Below are positions 9,342 to 17,932 of a stretch of 64,000 nucleotides of DNA, in pieces. Origin of the DNA: Granulicella arctica (GTDB lineage Bacteria > Acidobacteriota > Terriglobia > Terriglobales > Acidobacteriaceae); NCBI RefSeq assembly GCF_025685605.1, contig NZ_JAGTUT010000002.1, positions 1 through 64,000 of the forward strand, read 5' to 3'. The notes below the pieces were generated by a model that was given only the letters and a program-made list of their open reading frames with translations, was not told the origin of the DNA and did no database searches. Position 1 is the stretch's first letter; every line of letters starts with the position of its first letter. A program made the position numbers and the translations under genes.

Positions 9342-9765
9342 AGCCCCATCCGTACCGCGCAGGGTGAGTCGAGCATCACAGATAGCTTATGGGCCAATCC
9401 ATAACGCCTTGCTTAAAATCCCCCCTTTATAGTTCCCCGCGACGATATCGAAGTGCCGAGCGTCCTCAAATTGGCCGCTACCGCCCTCCCGGCAAACTTC
9501 CGGATCAATCCCCTACCTGCCCTCCTCCGCCTGTGGCATGCTCTGCCAGTCCGTCAGAGGTCGGAGCGCTACGACCTGAACAGCATCCTTATCCCAAGAG
9601 AACGACGAGGTTCAAGGCTTCGACACCCACGACAGGCAGCCAGGCGGGCGAGACACCTACCTCACGGCTGCCCAAGATGCGTGCTTTGCAACGGAACTGC
9701 TCGGTCCACCCGTTCTCGTCTCGTGAAGATCTGCCGTGCAGTCCAGGAGCCAAGCCGCACATCAA
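9342..9765. other. Region without a supported gene
   Basis: About 420 bases between the coiled-coil gene and the 3' end of queF. Two overlapping plus-strand open frames run into queF on the opposite strand. Their translations are rich in Pro, Arg and Ser, lack ribosome sites and look like shadows. I see nothing else. Confidence 0.4.
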
Positions 9766-10167
9766 TTACACAACAGGGCGCGGATACTTTGCCTCCACAA
9801 TCGTCGAAATTCCACCACGTGGCCGGAAGTCGCCAACAACATGCGCCCAGACTGGCTCACAGGACCTCACGACATCATCCAGCACCTGATTCACGATATT
9901 CTCCTGAAAAATCCCAAGATTACGATATGTGAACAGGTACTCCTTCAGTGACTTCAACTCCATACAGCTTTCACGAGGCATATAACGGATTGTCAACCGT
10001 CCAAAATCCGGCAGTCCCGTCTTCGGGCAAACACTCGTAAACTCTGGATCATCCACAAGGATCTCGTAGGCTTTAAACTGATTCGGCCATGTATCGATGT
10101 CAGGAAATTTTGTATCAAGACCCGCCATAGCGTGGTCGTCGGTGTAACCGGTCTTCTGCGTAGTCAT
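9766..10167 (-). CDS. queF: NADPH-dependent 7-cyano-7-deazaguanine reductase
   Basis: A 133-residue type I (unimodular) QueF, which reduces preQ0 to preQ1 with two NADPH in the queuosine tRNA-modification pathway. The catalytic cysteine lies in TSVCPKTGLPDFG (Cys47) and the conserved aspartate is Asp54 in the same stretch. The family motif ELKSLKEYL follows at about 70-78. Length and motif spacing match the short form that assembles as a tunnelling-fold decamer. It stands alone; no other queuosine genes are in the window, and I see no preQ1 riboswitch upstream. It is cytoplasmic. The ATG at 10167 gives the expected N-terminus. Confidence 0.95.
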   Translation of the reverse strand: MTTQKTGYTDDHAMAGLDTKFPDIDTWPNQFKAYEILVDDPEFTSVCPKTGLPDFGRLTIRYMPRESCMELKSLKEYLFTYRNLGIFQENIVNQVLDDVVRSCEPVWAHVVGDFRPRGGISTIVEAKYPRPVV

Positions 10168-10289
10168 AGTCCTAGTTTATCGCGCAACAACCACCTTCGA
10201 AACCATCAGCGCCGCAGCATCTGTTAGCCCGCGGAGCAGCCAGAAATCATCTCTACTTTCTTCGACGGAACCCTTCCATTCATCGGGGA

Positions 10290-10640
10290 GAATGTATGAC
10301 TAACTTGTTTGCTTTGAAGACTTTGCCTGTAACCCAATTGCAATGAGGAGTTTACAGTGCGATGACCCACAAACCCTTTGTTATTAACACCTTAGGGCTT
10401 CTGAGAAAATAGAAAGCAGTCAGCGCATCGAGACGCTCGTCAGTCGCCAGCCGGTCGTCTGGCAATCTTCGCATCTCTCGTCTTCATAAGCTTACTCAAT
10501 CCCTCCAGCGGAATACGCGACTAACCTCTTTGTTTTGAATATCTTGGTCGTAACTTCAATGTAATGAATACTTTACGACAGACTTCAGCTCTAAACCCAA
10601 TGCTGTCTAGGCTTTAGGACCTCCGACGAAAATGAAATCA
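10290..10640. repeat. Two diverged tandem copies of a noncoding element of about 130 bp
   Basis: The stretch beginning near 10290 (GAATGTATGACTAACTTGTT) aligns with the stretch beginning near 10511 (GAATACGCGACTAACCTCTT). The match continues through shared blocks such as TTTGAA, GTAAC, CAATG and TTTAC over roughly 130 bases. Neither copy codes for protein. The pair fills most of the 530-base gap between queF and the M48 protease gene. Confidence 0.55.
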
Positions 10641-10694
10641 TCGGCCGGGAGGGTCCTTGGGGAGTCGCAATCTGGATATCTGACGCTGAAGCCC

Positions 10695-11903
10695 TTAGTT
10701 CCGCCGACCTAAAGTCGGGCGGTCATCGGTCGTCGAGCTGGGATTTGTCGAGTTAGGATCACTGTTGCTGCCCACTCGCCGAAGCGTAGGCTTGTTGCCG
10801 CCTTTGCCGTCGTTGATCTTGCGCTTGTTCTCGATCCGAGCCAGCCGCGACTTTACATCGTCAAATTCAGAAGTCGTCACCATATAATCAGGTCGTGCCG
10901 GCATGATAGTCGCGATCTCATCCTCAGATCGAGCAATCCTGTCCGGAGTTTGCGGATGGTCAGCGAACACCTTCGCCAGCGTTCCCGGCTTGTGCTTCTC
11001 CAGCGCGTCGATCTTCTCGAAGAACTGGATAAAAGCCTGCGGATCGTAGCCCGCACGATACATATATTGCAGTCCGAGCCAGTCTGCTTCAGCTTCAAAG
11101 TTTCTCGAAAACTGCAGGAACGTCAACGGAATGGCAAGTTGGGTCGCCTCATAAATTCCATATCCGGTGTAGGAACCCGAGGTCATGATAATCAGCGGAA
11201 TCGACGCAAGCTGGAAGTAGTTCATCCTCGTGGCTTCACGCGCCGCATGATGCGCACAAACATGCGCCGTCTCATGCGCCATCACGCCCGCAAGCTCAGC
11301 CTCCTCATCCGCCGCCATAATCAACCCGGAGTTCACATAGAAGAAGCCACCCGGCAGGGCCATGGCGTTGATCTCGTCCGAATCGATGATTTTGATCGTA
11401 AACGGAACCTTGCAATCTGAATTCTTGACGATATTCTGTCCCACCCGATTGATGTACTCGACGATCACCGGATCGGTCACAAGATGCGCCGACTTCTCAA
11501 TCTCCATCGAATACGACTTGCCGTTTCGAATCTCCCAGTCCGTTGAATACCAGTTCCCTGTTCCGCGGCCGCCAATGTTCCGCGTTCCCACCGCAGCAAC
11601 ATCGTCCTCGCTACCCGCCTTGATATGCGGATCAAGCGACTCTCCAGGTGACGGAAGCGAATCAGTCTTCTTGCTCGCCTCATCCCGCGCAACCTTCATC
11701 TCCGCCTCAGTTGGCGGGACCGGCGGAACTGGAACCGTCGTCGGCTGCGGACCCGATGGCGAAGTCGGCGTCGGAGTTGTTGTAGTCGGAGTGTTCGAAG
11801 GAATCTGCGCAGGCGTCGTCGTCTGGGCAAGCGCGACCGCACTGCACACCAGCAAAGCCGGAAGGCTCAGGCGCGAAAAGGATCGCATCGAAACAGGTCG
11901 CAT
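10695..11903 (-). CDS. Secreted M48-family metalloprotease
   Basis: A 402-residue protein with a signal peptide (ending AVALAQ), a Pro/Thr-rich spacer (about 28-66) and an M48 peptidase domain (about 120-350). The zinc site is HETAH at 210-214, with the third ligand Glu271 in EAEADWLG. The 402-residue length suggests a periplasmic BepA/YfgC-type quality-control protease, though no TPR repeats are evident at the C-terminus. That end is basic and low in complexity (KRKINDGKGGNKPTLRR). AGGAGAG precedes the ATG at 11903. It follows the type II secretion gene group by about 100 bases in the same direction, so it may share the transcript and help surveil outer-membrane assembly. That link is inferred. 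Confidence 0.88.
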   Translation of the reverse strand: MRPVSMRSFSRLSLPALLVCSAVALAQTTTPAQIPSNTPTTTTPTPTSPSGPQPTTVPVPPVPPTEAEMKVARDEASKKTDSLPSPGESLDPHIKAGSEDDVAAVGTRNIGGRGTGNWYSTDWEIRNGKSYSMEIEKSAHLVTDPVIVEYINRVGQNIVKNSDCKVPFTIKIIDSDEINAMALPGGFFYVNSGLIMAADEEAELAGVMAHETAHVCAHHAAREATRMNYFQLASIPLIIMTSGSYTGYGIYEATQLAIPLTFLQFSRNFEAEADWLGLQYMYRAGYDPQAFIQFFEKIDALEKHKPGTLAKVFADHPQTPDRIARSEDEIATIMPARPDYMVTTSEFDDVKSRLARIENKRKINDGKGGNKPTLRRVGSNSDPNSTNPSSTTDDRPTLGRRN

Positions 11904-12004
11904 GGGGATCTCTCCTGGAAGGCCGCTTCCCTGCGGACGGACGCAGCGCTACGTGATCTTAGACGTAGTATGCGCTCTTTCGGTAGCGATTGCGAGAGAC
12001 CGCT

Positions 12005-12424
12005 TCACCACGTCGAATACGAAGTGCCTTCACTGGAAGTCTCCTGCGCGCCGCTGTGGACATCATCGATTCCTGCCTGGGTCTGATCGATGCTCATCAG
12101 CGAATCCTCCTGGCCCGGAACCCACGAATCAGTCCGGTTCGTAATGGGATCCTTCGGCATCGATTTCAGATATCCAGCCTGCACCAGGTCATCAAGCTGC
12201 TGCGGCGCCTTCTGCTTATCGACCGTATATGAATCGATCGCTGATCGCATCGCATGCAGATCCTCACGCAGCACCGCTTCCTTCGCCTTCTTCACCGACT
12301 GCAAGTACGCCGGAACCGCGACCGCCGCGAGGATGCCGATAATGATCATCACGATCATTAGCTCCAGCAGAGTAAAACCCTGCTCAGCATCTGTCCGACG
12401 TCGAGTTGGAGCTATTTTCACCAT
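12005..12424 (-). CDS. gspG: Type II secretion-type major pseudopilin, second copy
   Basis: A 139-residue prepilin-like protein. The basic leader is followed by the cleavage site and helix GFTLLELMIVMIIIGILAAV, with the conserved Glu5 after the processed Phe. The C-terminal part has the GspG-type GYLKSMPKDPITN segment and ends in SYSTW. GspG subunits polymerise into the short periplasmic pseudopilus that pushes substrates through the secretin. The start overlaps the end of the preceding gspG by seven bases, which indicates translational coupling. Both pseudopilins end in (S/K)YSTW and look like paralogues of one another. No ATPase, GspF or prepilin peptidase is in the window, so the rest of the machine is elsewhere. 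Confidence 0.9.
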   Translation of the reverse strand: MVKIAPTRRRTDAEQGFTLLELMIVMIIIGILAAVAVPAYLQSVKKAKEAVLREDLHAMRSAIDSYTVDKQKAPQQLDDLVQAGYLKSMPKDPITNRTDSWVPGQEDSLMSIDQTQAGIDDVHSGAQETSSEGTSYSTW

Positions 12425-12882
12425 GTCGAATACTTCGTCCCGTCCAGTCCCGTATCGGTGCTTTTACTATGCACATCGAAGACATTCTGGCCGCCGAACG
12501 AATCAGAATCCGCATCGTCCTGATTTGACCGAAGCCCCCAGTCCGTCGTTCCCGTCATAGGATCAATCGGAATCCGCCTCAGGAACTTGACCTTCTTGTC
12601 CTGTACATCGACGCCTTTCACCAGCGTTTCGAGATCCGGCGGATAGTTGATGCTGTCCGCCTTCGTCATAAAGGCCCCCTTGTCGGCTGCGTCCTTATAC
12701 CGATCGATCGCGTCCCGCATCTCCCAAAGATCCCGGCGCAGCTCTCGTTCCTTCGTCCGCTTCACTTGGAACCGAGCGATCGGAACCGCGGCAGAAGCGA
12801 GAATCGCCACAATCGTAATCGTGATAATCAGCTCAATCAGCGTCAGGCCAGCTTCGCCATCCCGCCTTCGTTCACGCCCCAT
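12418..12882 (-). CDS. gspG: Type II secretion-type pseudopilin, first copy
   Basis: A 154-residue pseudopilin starting at the ATG at 12882, whose A is the last base of the gspD stop (TGATG), so the two are translationally coupled; a GTG one codon earlier is possible. The leader MGRERRRDGEAG is followed by LTLIELIITITIVAILASAA, with Glu at the +5 position. A GspG-like core follows (FLRRIPIDPMTGTTDWGLRS) and the protein ends KYSTW. It has a longer acidic loop (NQDDADSDSFGG) than the second copy. The pair may form a heteropolymer, or one may act as a minor pseudopilin; the sequence does not settle that. Confidence 0.88.
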   Translation of the reverse strand: MGRERRRDGEAGLTLIELIITITIVAILASAAVPIARFQVKRTKERELRRDLWEMRDAIDRYKDAADKGAFMTKADSINYPPDLETLVKGVDVQDKKVKFLRRIPIDPMTGTTDWGLRSNQDDADSDSFGGQNVFDVHSKSTDTGLDGTKYSTW

Positions 12883-15341
12883 CACTTCACATGCACCACT
12901 GCCTGCGAACCGACTGCGGGCAGATTCGCCTGGGCGCTATTCTTAGCCCCCACCTTAACAAGCGTCAGAGTTGAATCGCCCGCCGCCTTGGCCTTGAATG
13001 TCAGCGTGCAGACATTTCCCTGCCCTGTAATCCCAGCGACTCCGGGTGGACGAGAGGTGGAAACAGTTACCAATCCGTTGCCATCGTCGCGATGCGTCAG
13101 TGCAACGGCTTGACCGTCATGCCCGAGGAAGTCGCCAGCGTCTACGTTCACCAAGTCAAGTATCTTCGGATCAAACTGCATTTGCAGCGGAACTGAGTAA
13201 ACATCGCGCCCCTGCTGCAGCATGACTGCAACCTGGAAGGTTGATCCAACCGTCTGTGCGCTATTGGCTGGAACGACACTGAGACTGACCGGCGGACCGC
13301 CTGACGCTGCGGCCGGAGGTTTCGCTGTCGCGGGCGGGTTCAACTGATCAGCAGGATTAGCTGGACGCTGGCTCTGTTGCTGAAGCTGCAACAACATGGA
13401 CGACGCAGCGTTTGCAGCCGATGTTCCCGAACCAGCAGGTCGAGCGCTTGGCTCGATATACGCATCGGCATCAGCACGCGGATTCGGATCGCGGCGTAGT
13501 TCAACCGAAGCTCCAGTTCCTGTGTCAATTGCCCGCGTATTGAGGCGCGTCAGGACAGACTCGCGCACAATATGCGGAATGAGGACAAAAACGACTTCAT
13601 CCTGCTTCGTTTCCTTGGACTGTGAACCGAAGAGGTATTTCAGTAGCGGAAGCTCGGCAAGACCCGGAGTTCCGCTGAGGTTTCGCAGATCATCCTTCTC
13701 CAGCAATCCGGCGAGAATGGTTGGTTCGCCTTCCTTTAGTTGAATCGTCTGGTCGACCACGCGCTGCGAGATGATCGGCTCCTGAACATTCGAGATTGTG
13801 ACCGTGCCGTTCTGGGTCGACACCTCAATCTTCATCTTGAGAGAGATTTCGTGGTCGTAGTGAACTGTCGGCGTCATATCGATATTAACGCCGACATCGA
13901 GGTACGTGAATTGTGTCTGCACGCCAATACTGGCGATGCCGGTGGAAACTCCAGCATTGTAGGAACCTGTAGCAACCGGGATCTTGGAACCGATCTTCAA
14001 CGTCGCACGCTGTCCATCCGTAGCGCGAACCTTCGGGTTCTGCAAGACGCGCGTGTCGCTGTCCGTAAGCAGGGCATTGAGCGTTCCGCCGGTGATCGTA
14101 ACGCCGAAGTTGTTGGCATTCAGGTGCGCCAGGTTATTGAGAGTCAATCCGGTCGAAGTGGTGGTCGGCGTTGTTGTGCCGTCGCTGCTGCTGCTGGTCG
14201 ACGTAGAAGTAGTCGATGTTGAATTGGCCACCTGCGGCGTCAGGCCGATCGATTGCGGCAGAGTGATTCCAAGGGTGCGGACCTTGTCCCGATTCACCTC
14301 TAAAATCGCCACGTCCACGATCACCTCTGGCTTGGCGCGGTCGAGATCGTTCAAGAGCTTCTGTGCCAGCAATAGCTGGTCGGGCGTTGCCCGCATGACA
14401 ATCGCGTTTTGAGAAGGGACAAGATACACCTTCACACTTGGGTCAAGCAGGTTGCGGATTGCCGTCAAAACCTCGGTCGCATCCGCCTGCTGACTCGCGT
14501 TACTGAGATAAAACGTCTGGACAGCTACCTCATCCAGATCTGTTCGCTTGGTCCGCGTATTCTGCGCGATGAAGATCGTGTTGGCAGTGACCGGCTTATA
14601 GAAGGTTCCAGCGATTGTACCCACGATCCTCAGCGCATCGGACAGGCTGACGTTCGTCAGATCAACTGGAACGCGCTTCGAGGTGTAATCCGGGTCGAAA
14701 AGAACATTCAGGCCTGCCAGCTTGCCAATAGCTTGATAAATCACCTTGGTGTCGTCGACAGCGTGCAACGTAATAAGTTCGTTCGAGACGGGCTTCAACT
14801 CGATGATCCCTGAGATAGACCCAATTGCGCTCAGCATCTCATTCGGCTTAGGAACTACCTCCGCCGTGCCACCGGGGGGTGCCGCCTGCTGCTGACGCTG
14901 GGTAATATCGATCTCCTGCTGGGCCACCTGGTCGCCAGGATCGATCAAGAGCGCACGTGTGAACTCCGTGACCGCGCCCGTGAAATCGCCATTTTGGCGA
15001 AGTACCCGGCCCCGATCAACATGCGAGGCAGCTGCCTGGAAACGAAGGCGTTCCATGCCTGTCTTGTAGCGGAGATCCTTTGGATTCTTCAGAAATGCCT
15101 GGCGGTAGCCTTCGTAGGCGCCATCATAGTCTTCACGCGTCTCAGCGTTGCGGGCTCGCTTGAACCAGGTTCCTGCGGACTGCGCCTTGGCAGAGACAGT
15201 TAGATCGCCTACCAGCAGCATCGCCATGACAGCGATAATCGGAACCATGCCAAATTTGACCTGCAGCAACCCTTGAATGAGTCGGCGGACAAGAGGTCGG
15301 ACGGTTTTCCGGGGGAAGAACGATAGAGACCCACGACTCAT
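12882..15341 (-). CDS. gspD: Type II secretion secretin with TPR-like N-terminus and cohesin-like tail
   Basis: About 819 residues from the ATG at 15341 (preceded by GGAA); upstream in-frame starts exist but add a non-signal-like extension. Order: basic N-terminus and membrane/signal segment (MVPIIAVMAMLLVG), TPR-like repeats (about 55-130), secretin N domains with a short AMIN/STN-like part, and the secretin pore domain including IPVATGSYNAGV, VGVNIDMTPTVH and EPTILAGLLEKDD. A Ser/Thr-rich linker lies inside the N3-secretin region. The last 130 residues, after an Ala/Pro-rich linker, are a cohesin-like beta-sandwich (VPLQMQFDPKILDLVNVDAG). The secretin forms the outer-membrane exit channel. 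The cohesin tail is unusual for model GspD and may bind an outer-membrane or substrate partner. Confidence 0.88.
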   Translation of the reverse strand: MSRGSLSFFPRKTVRPLVRRLIQGLLQVKFGMVPIIAVMAMLLVGDLTVSAKAQSAGTWFKRARNAETREDYDGAYEGYRQAFLKNPKDLRYKTGMERLRFQAAASHVDRGRVLRQNGDFTGAVTEFTRALLIDPGDQVAQQEIDITQRQQQAAPPGGTAEVVPKPNEMLSAIGSISGIIELKPVSNELITLHAVDDTKVIYQAIGKLAGLNVLFDPDYTSKRVPVDLTNVSLSDALRIVGTIAGTFYKPVTANTIFIAQNTRTKRTDLDEVAVQTFYLSNASQQADATEVLTAIRNLLDPSVKVYLVPSQNAIVMRATPDQLLLAQKLLNDLDRAKPEVIVDVAILEVNRDKVRTLGITLPQSIGLTPQVANSTSTTSTSTSSSSDGTTTPTTTSTGLTLNNLAHLNANNFGVTITGGTLNALLTDSDTRVLQNPKVRATDGQRATLKIGSKIPVATGSYNAGVSTGIASIGVQTQFTYLDVGVNIDMTPTVHYDHEISLKMKIEVSTQNGTVTISNVQEPIISQRVVDQTIQLKEGEPTILAGLLEKDDLRNLSGTPGLAELPLLKYLFGSQSKETKQDEVVFVLIPHIVRESVLTRLNTRAIDTGTGASVELRRDPNPRADADAYIEPSARPAGSGTSAANAASSMLLQLQQQSQRPANPADQLNPPATAKPPAAASGGPPVSLSVVPANSAQTVGSTFQVAVMLQQGRDVYSVPLQMQFDPKILDLVNVDAGDFLGHDGQAVALTHRDDGNGLVTVSTSRPPGVAGITGQGNVCTLTFKAKAAGDSTLTLVKVGAKNSAQANLPAVGSQAVVHVK

Positions 15342-15741
15342 GCTGATTCCGTTTGCGTCCTTTACATCATGCGGAGTGTGGCTATCAAAGGAGCAGTCGC
15401 CTGCCCCGATAGATGTCCAGATGCTTGCCCTGTTATCCATATTTCGGAGATCCGTGTCGCGCCCATCGACCGCAGTGATGCGCTTCCCAGACTCGGGTGA
15501 GTATAGCATTCGTAGCACTCGCCACATCATGCGAATCGCGCCGTTCTAATGGCCTCTATGCCCATCGCCGGACTCAATCTCATCCCTCAACTCCCATGAT
15601 GCAAACTACGATCTCTGCTGGATACGAGGTTTAGACGTGCCCGCATGGAATGGGTAAGGCGGGAATGACGACTTTGGCTGACAACATGTGCTCACTCATC
15701 AGATCGGATACATGACAACAGTGTTAAAATAGAGTTCTGTC

Positions 15742-16281
15742 ATGGCACGTTCTCTCTCCAATCCGACTGTGGCGCATCCGCCCAAGCCTGTGGTCAAGGA
15801 AAAGGACCGCGATCCGATCGCCGCCGGCCATCGCGATGCCGCCTTTAACCGTTCCGCCAGCTTTAATTACTTTCTTTCAGACCGTTTCGAAGCAGGCGTA
15901 GCGCTTCGCGGTACCGAGGTTAAATCGATCCGGGAGGGCAAGGCTAACCTCAAAGACGCCTACGGCCTTCTCAAAGACGGCGAATGCTTCCTCCTTAACG
16001 CGCATATTGGTCCGTTTTCACACGGCAATGCCATGAATCATGAGTCTCTGCGCACGAGAAAGCTATTGCTTCACAGAACAGAGGTCCGCAAGCTGGAAGC
16101 TTTGACGAAGCAGAAGGGATTTACGTTGATCCCTGTCCGGCTCTACTTCCGCAACGGGCGGGTCAAATGTGAGGTCGCTCTTGCAAAGGGTAAGCAGGAA
16201 TGGGATAAACGGGCAACCGAGCGCAAACGGGAGGCCGATGGTGAGGCCAAGGCCGCTATTGCTCGGAGTCAGCGACGCTAA
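15742..16281 (+). CDS. smpB: SsrA-binding protein
   Basis: A 179-residue SmpB, the tmRNA partner that delivers tmRNA to stalled ribosomes for trans-translation. The OB-fold core is clear: FNYFLSDRFEAGVALRGTEV, then EGKANLKDAYGLL and LLNAHIGPF. The basic tail motif KGKQEWDKRATERKREADGE carries the conserved residues that enter the decoding centre. The N-terminal 25 residues are a charged extension beyond the usual start. No strong ribosome site precedes the ATG, but TAAAAT lies at 15725-15730, so the mRNA leader may be very short. The pepA gene follows 72 bases later in the same direction. No tmRNA gene is visible nearby. Confidence 0.95.
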   Translation: MARSLSNPTVAHPPKPVVKEKDRDPIAAGHRDAAFNRSASFNYFLSDRFEAGVALRGTEVKSIREGKANLKDAYGLLKDGECFLLNAHIGPFSHGNAMNHESLRTRKLLLHRTEVRKLEALTKQKGFTLIPVRLYFRNGRVKCEVALAKGKQEWDKRATERKREADGEAKAAIARSQRR

Positions 16282-16353
16282 CTCCTGCCGAGCTTGTTTA
16301 CCGCAAAGTACGCTTCCGCTGAACAGTTGTAAGCCGGGTTACCATAAGAGTCT

Positions 16354-17910
16354 ATGGATACCAGACTTCTCTTTCAGGATGCTGACGCCTTTGTCATCCC
16401 AATGTTGGCAGTGTTTGCTGTGGATGTAGCGACCGGAAAAGACGCGACACCACTTCCCGCGCTACTTACGACTTCAGACACCATATCGAGGGCCGCAGAA
16501 CGCGTCCTCTCGTCAGGAGAATTTAAAGCAAGTGTAGGCGAGACTCTCCTGCTGCATGCACCTAGTGGGATTAAAGCTGAGCGACTATTACTAGTCGGCC
16601 TTGGCAAGGCGAAGTCGCTCTCCGTCGATGAGATTCGCAAGGGTGCCGGCACGGCCGTTCGCACCGCCAAGCCCCGAGGATTTCGCGACATCGCCATCGC
16701 TTTTCCGGAGGATCATGCCCTCTCCGACGAACACCTTGAAGATCTGCCCTGTGCGCTCATGTCTCGTGCCTTGGTAGAGGGCGCCGAACTCGCCGACCCT
16801 GACTATGACATATATAGAAGCGATCGCGTCGACCGCTCCCTTAGAACCCTCACGGTGATCGCCCGCGAAGCGGAAAAGGCAACCAGCGCTGAGACGATCG
16901 CGGGCTTCGAGGAAGGTCGTATCATCGCCGCTGCCCAGAACTTTGCGCGTGACCTCGTCAATGAACCCGGCAACGTCCTCACGCCGACGGAGCTTGGTAA
17001 GCGCGCGGCCAGCATGTGCGCTGAAGTCGGCCTTGCCTGTGAGGTTCATTCAACCGAAAAACTTCACGAGTTGAAGATGGGAGCGTTCTGGGCTGTATCC
17101 CAGGGTTCACCCGAACCGCCCGCGCTCATCGTCATGACTTATGAACCGAAGCTTGAGAAGGGTGGAAGTCCGCAGGTCGATGCACCCGTCTTCGGGCTCG
17201 TTGGCAAGGGCATCACCTTCGATACAGGTGGCATCTCGCTCAAGCCTGGCGACGGAATGGAAAAAATGAAATACGACATGGCGGGTGCCGCAGCCATGAT
17301 CGGTGCGATGCGAGCGATTGCCCAGCTCAAGCCTTCCGTTAAGGTCATCGGCATCGTCTGTTCAGCTGAAAATATGCCGGATGGAAAAGCTTTCAAGCCG
17401 GGCGACGTCGTCACCGCAATGTCCGGCAAGACAATTGAGATTATCAACACAGACGCTGAGGGTCGCCTCGTTCTGGCAGACGGACTGCACTATGCCAAAA
17501 CTCTCGGCTGCACTCACCTGATCGACGCCGCTACGCTTACCGGAGCCTGTGTTGTCGCGCTCGGAAAGGATAATGTCGGTCTCTTCTCTAATGACGACGA
17601 TACCTTTATCCAGTTCCTCAGCGTCCTTCGTAAGTCCGGCGAGAAATACTGGCGACTTCCCTGCACCGATGACTATCGCGAGCAGATCAAGAGTCAGATA
17701 GCCGACATCATGAATACGGGAGCACATCGGTGGGCAGGCGCCATCACGGCTGCGATGTTCCTCAAAGAGTTTGCGCAGGACACGCCGTGGCTTCACCTTG
17801 ATATCGCTGGGTGTGCGTGGATCGATGAGCAGCGGTCCTGGATCGCCAAAGGGCCATCGGGTATCGCTGTCCGCTCTATCGTCGAATGGGTCCGCAGCTA
17901 CGCGACCTAG
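16354..17910 (+). CDS. pepA: Cytosolic leucyl aminopeptidase (M17)
   Basis: A 518-residue M17 aminopeptidase that removes N-terminal residues from peptides using two metal ions. The N-terminal macro-like domain spans about 1-170. The catalytic domain shows GLVGKGITFDTGGISLKPG (first metal site with the Lys and Asp ligands), MKYDMAGAAAMIG and the family signature NTDAEGRLVLADGL. Length is normal for the hexameric family. There is no signal peptide, so it acts in the cytoplasm, probably in peptide turnover; some homologues also bind DNA, but nothing here indicates that. It follows smpB and converges on argS, whose stop lies 22 bases away. Confidence 0.96.
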   Translation: MDTRLLFQDADAFVIPMLAVFAVDVATGKDATPLPALLTTSDTISRAAERVLSSGEFKASVGETLLLHAPSGIKAERLLLVGLGKAKSLSVDEIRKGAGTAVRTAKPRGFRDIAIAFPEDHALSDEHLEDLPCALMSRALVEGAELADPDYDIYRSDRVDRSLRTLTVIAREAEKATSAETIAGFEEGRIIAAAQNFARDLVNEPGNVLTPTELGKRAASMCAEVGLACEVHSTEKLHELKMGAFWAVSQGSPEPPALIVMTYEPKLEKGGSPQVDAPVFGLVGKGITFDTGGISLKPGDGMEKMKYDMAGAAAMIGAMRAIAQLKPSVKVIGIVCSAENMPDGKAFKPGDVVTAMSGKTIEIINTDAEGRLVLADGLHYAKTLGCTHLIDAATLTGACVVALGKDNVGLFSNDDDTFIQFLSVLRKSGEKYWRLPCTDDYREQIKSQIADIMNTGAHRWAGAITAAMFLKEFAQDTPWLHLDIAGCAWIDEQRSWIAKGPSGIAVRSIVEWVRSYAT

Positions 17911-17932
17911 ATACAGATGCGAGCGCTGCCGG

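Noticed and set aside
9389..9932. Two overlapping plus-strand frames of about 160 codons
   Set aside because: They overlap queF on the other strand, lack ribosome sites, and give Pro/Arg/Ser-rich translations without motifs.
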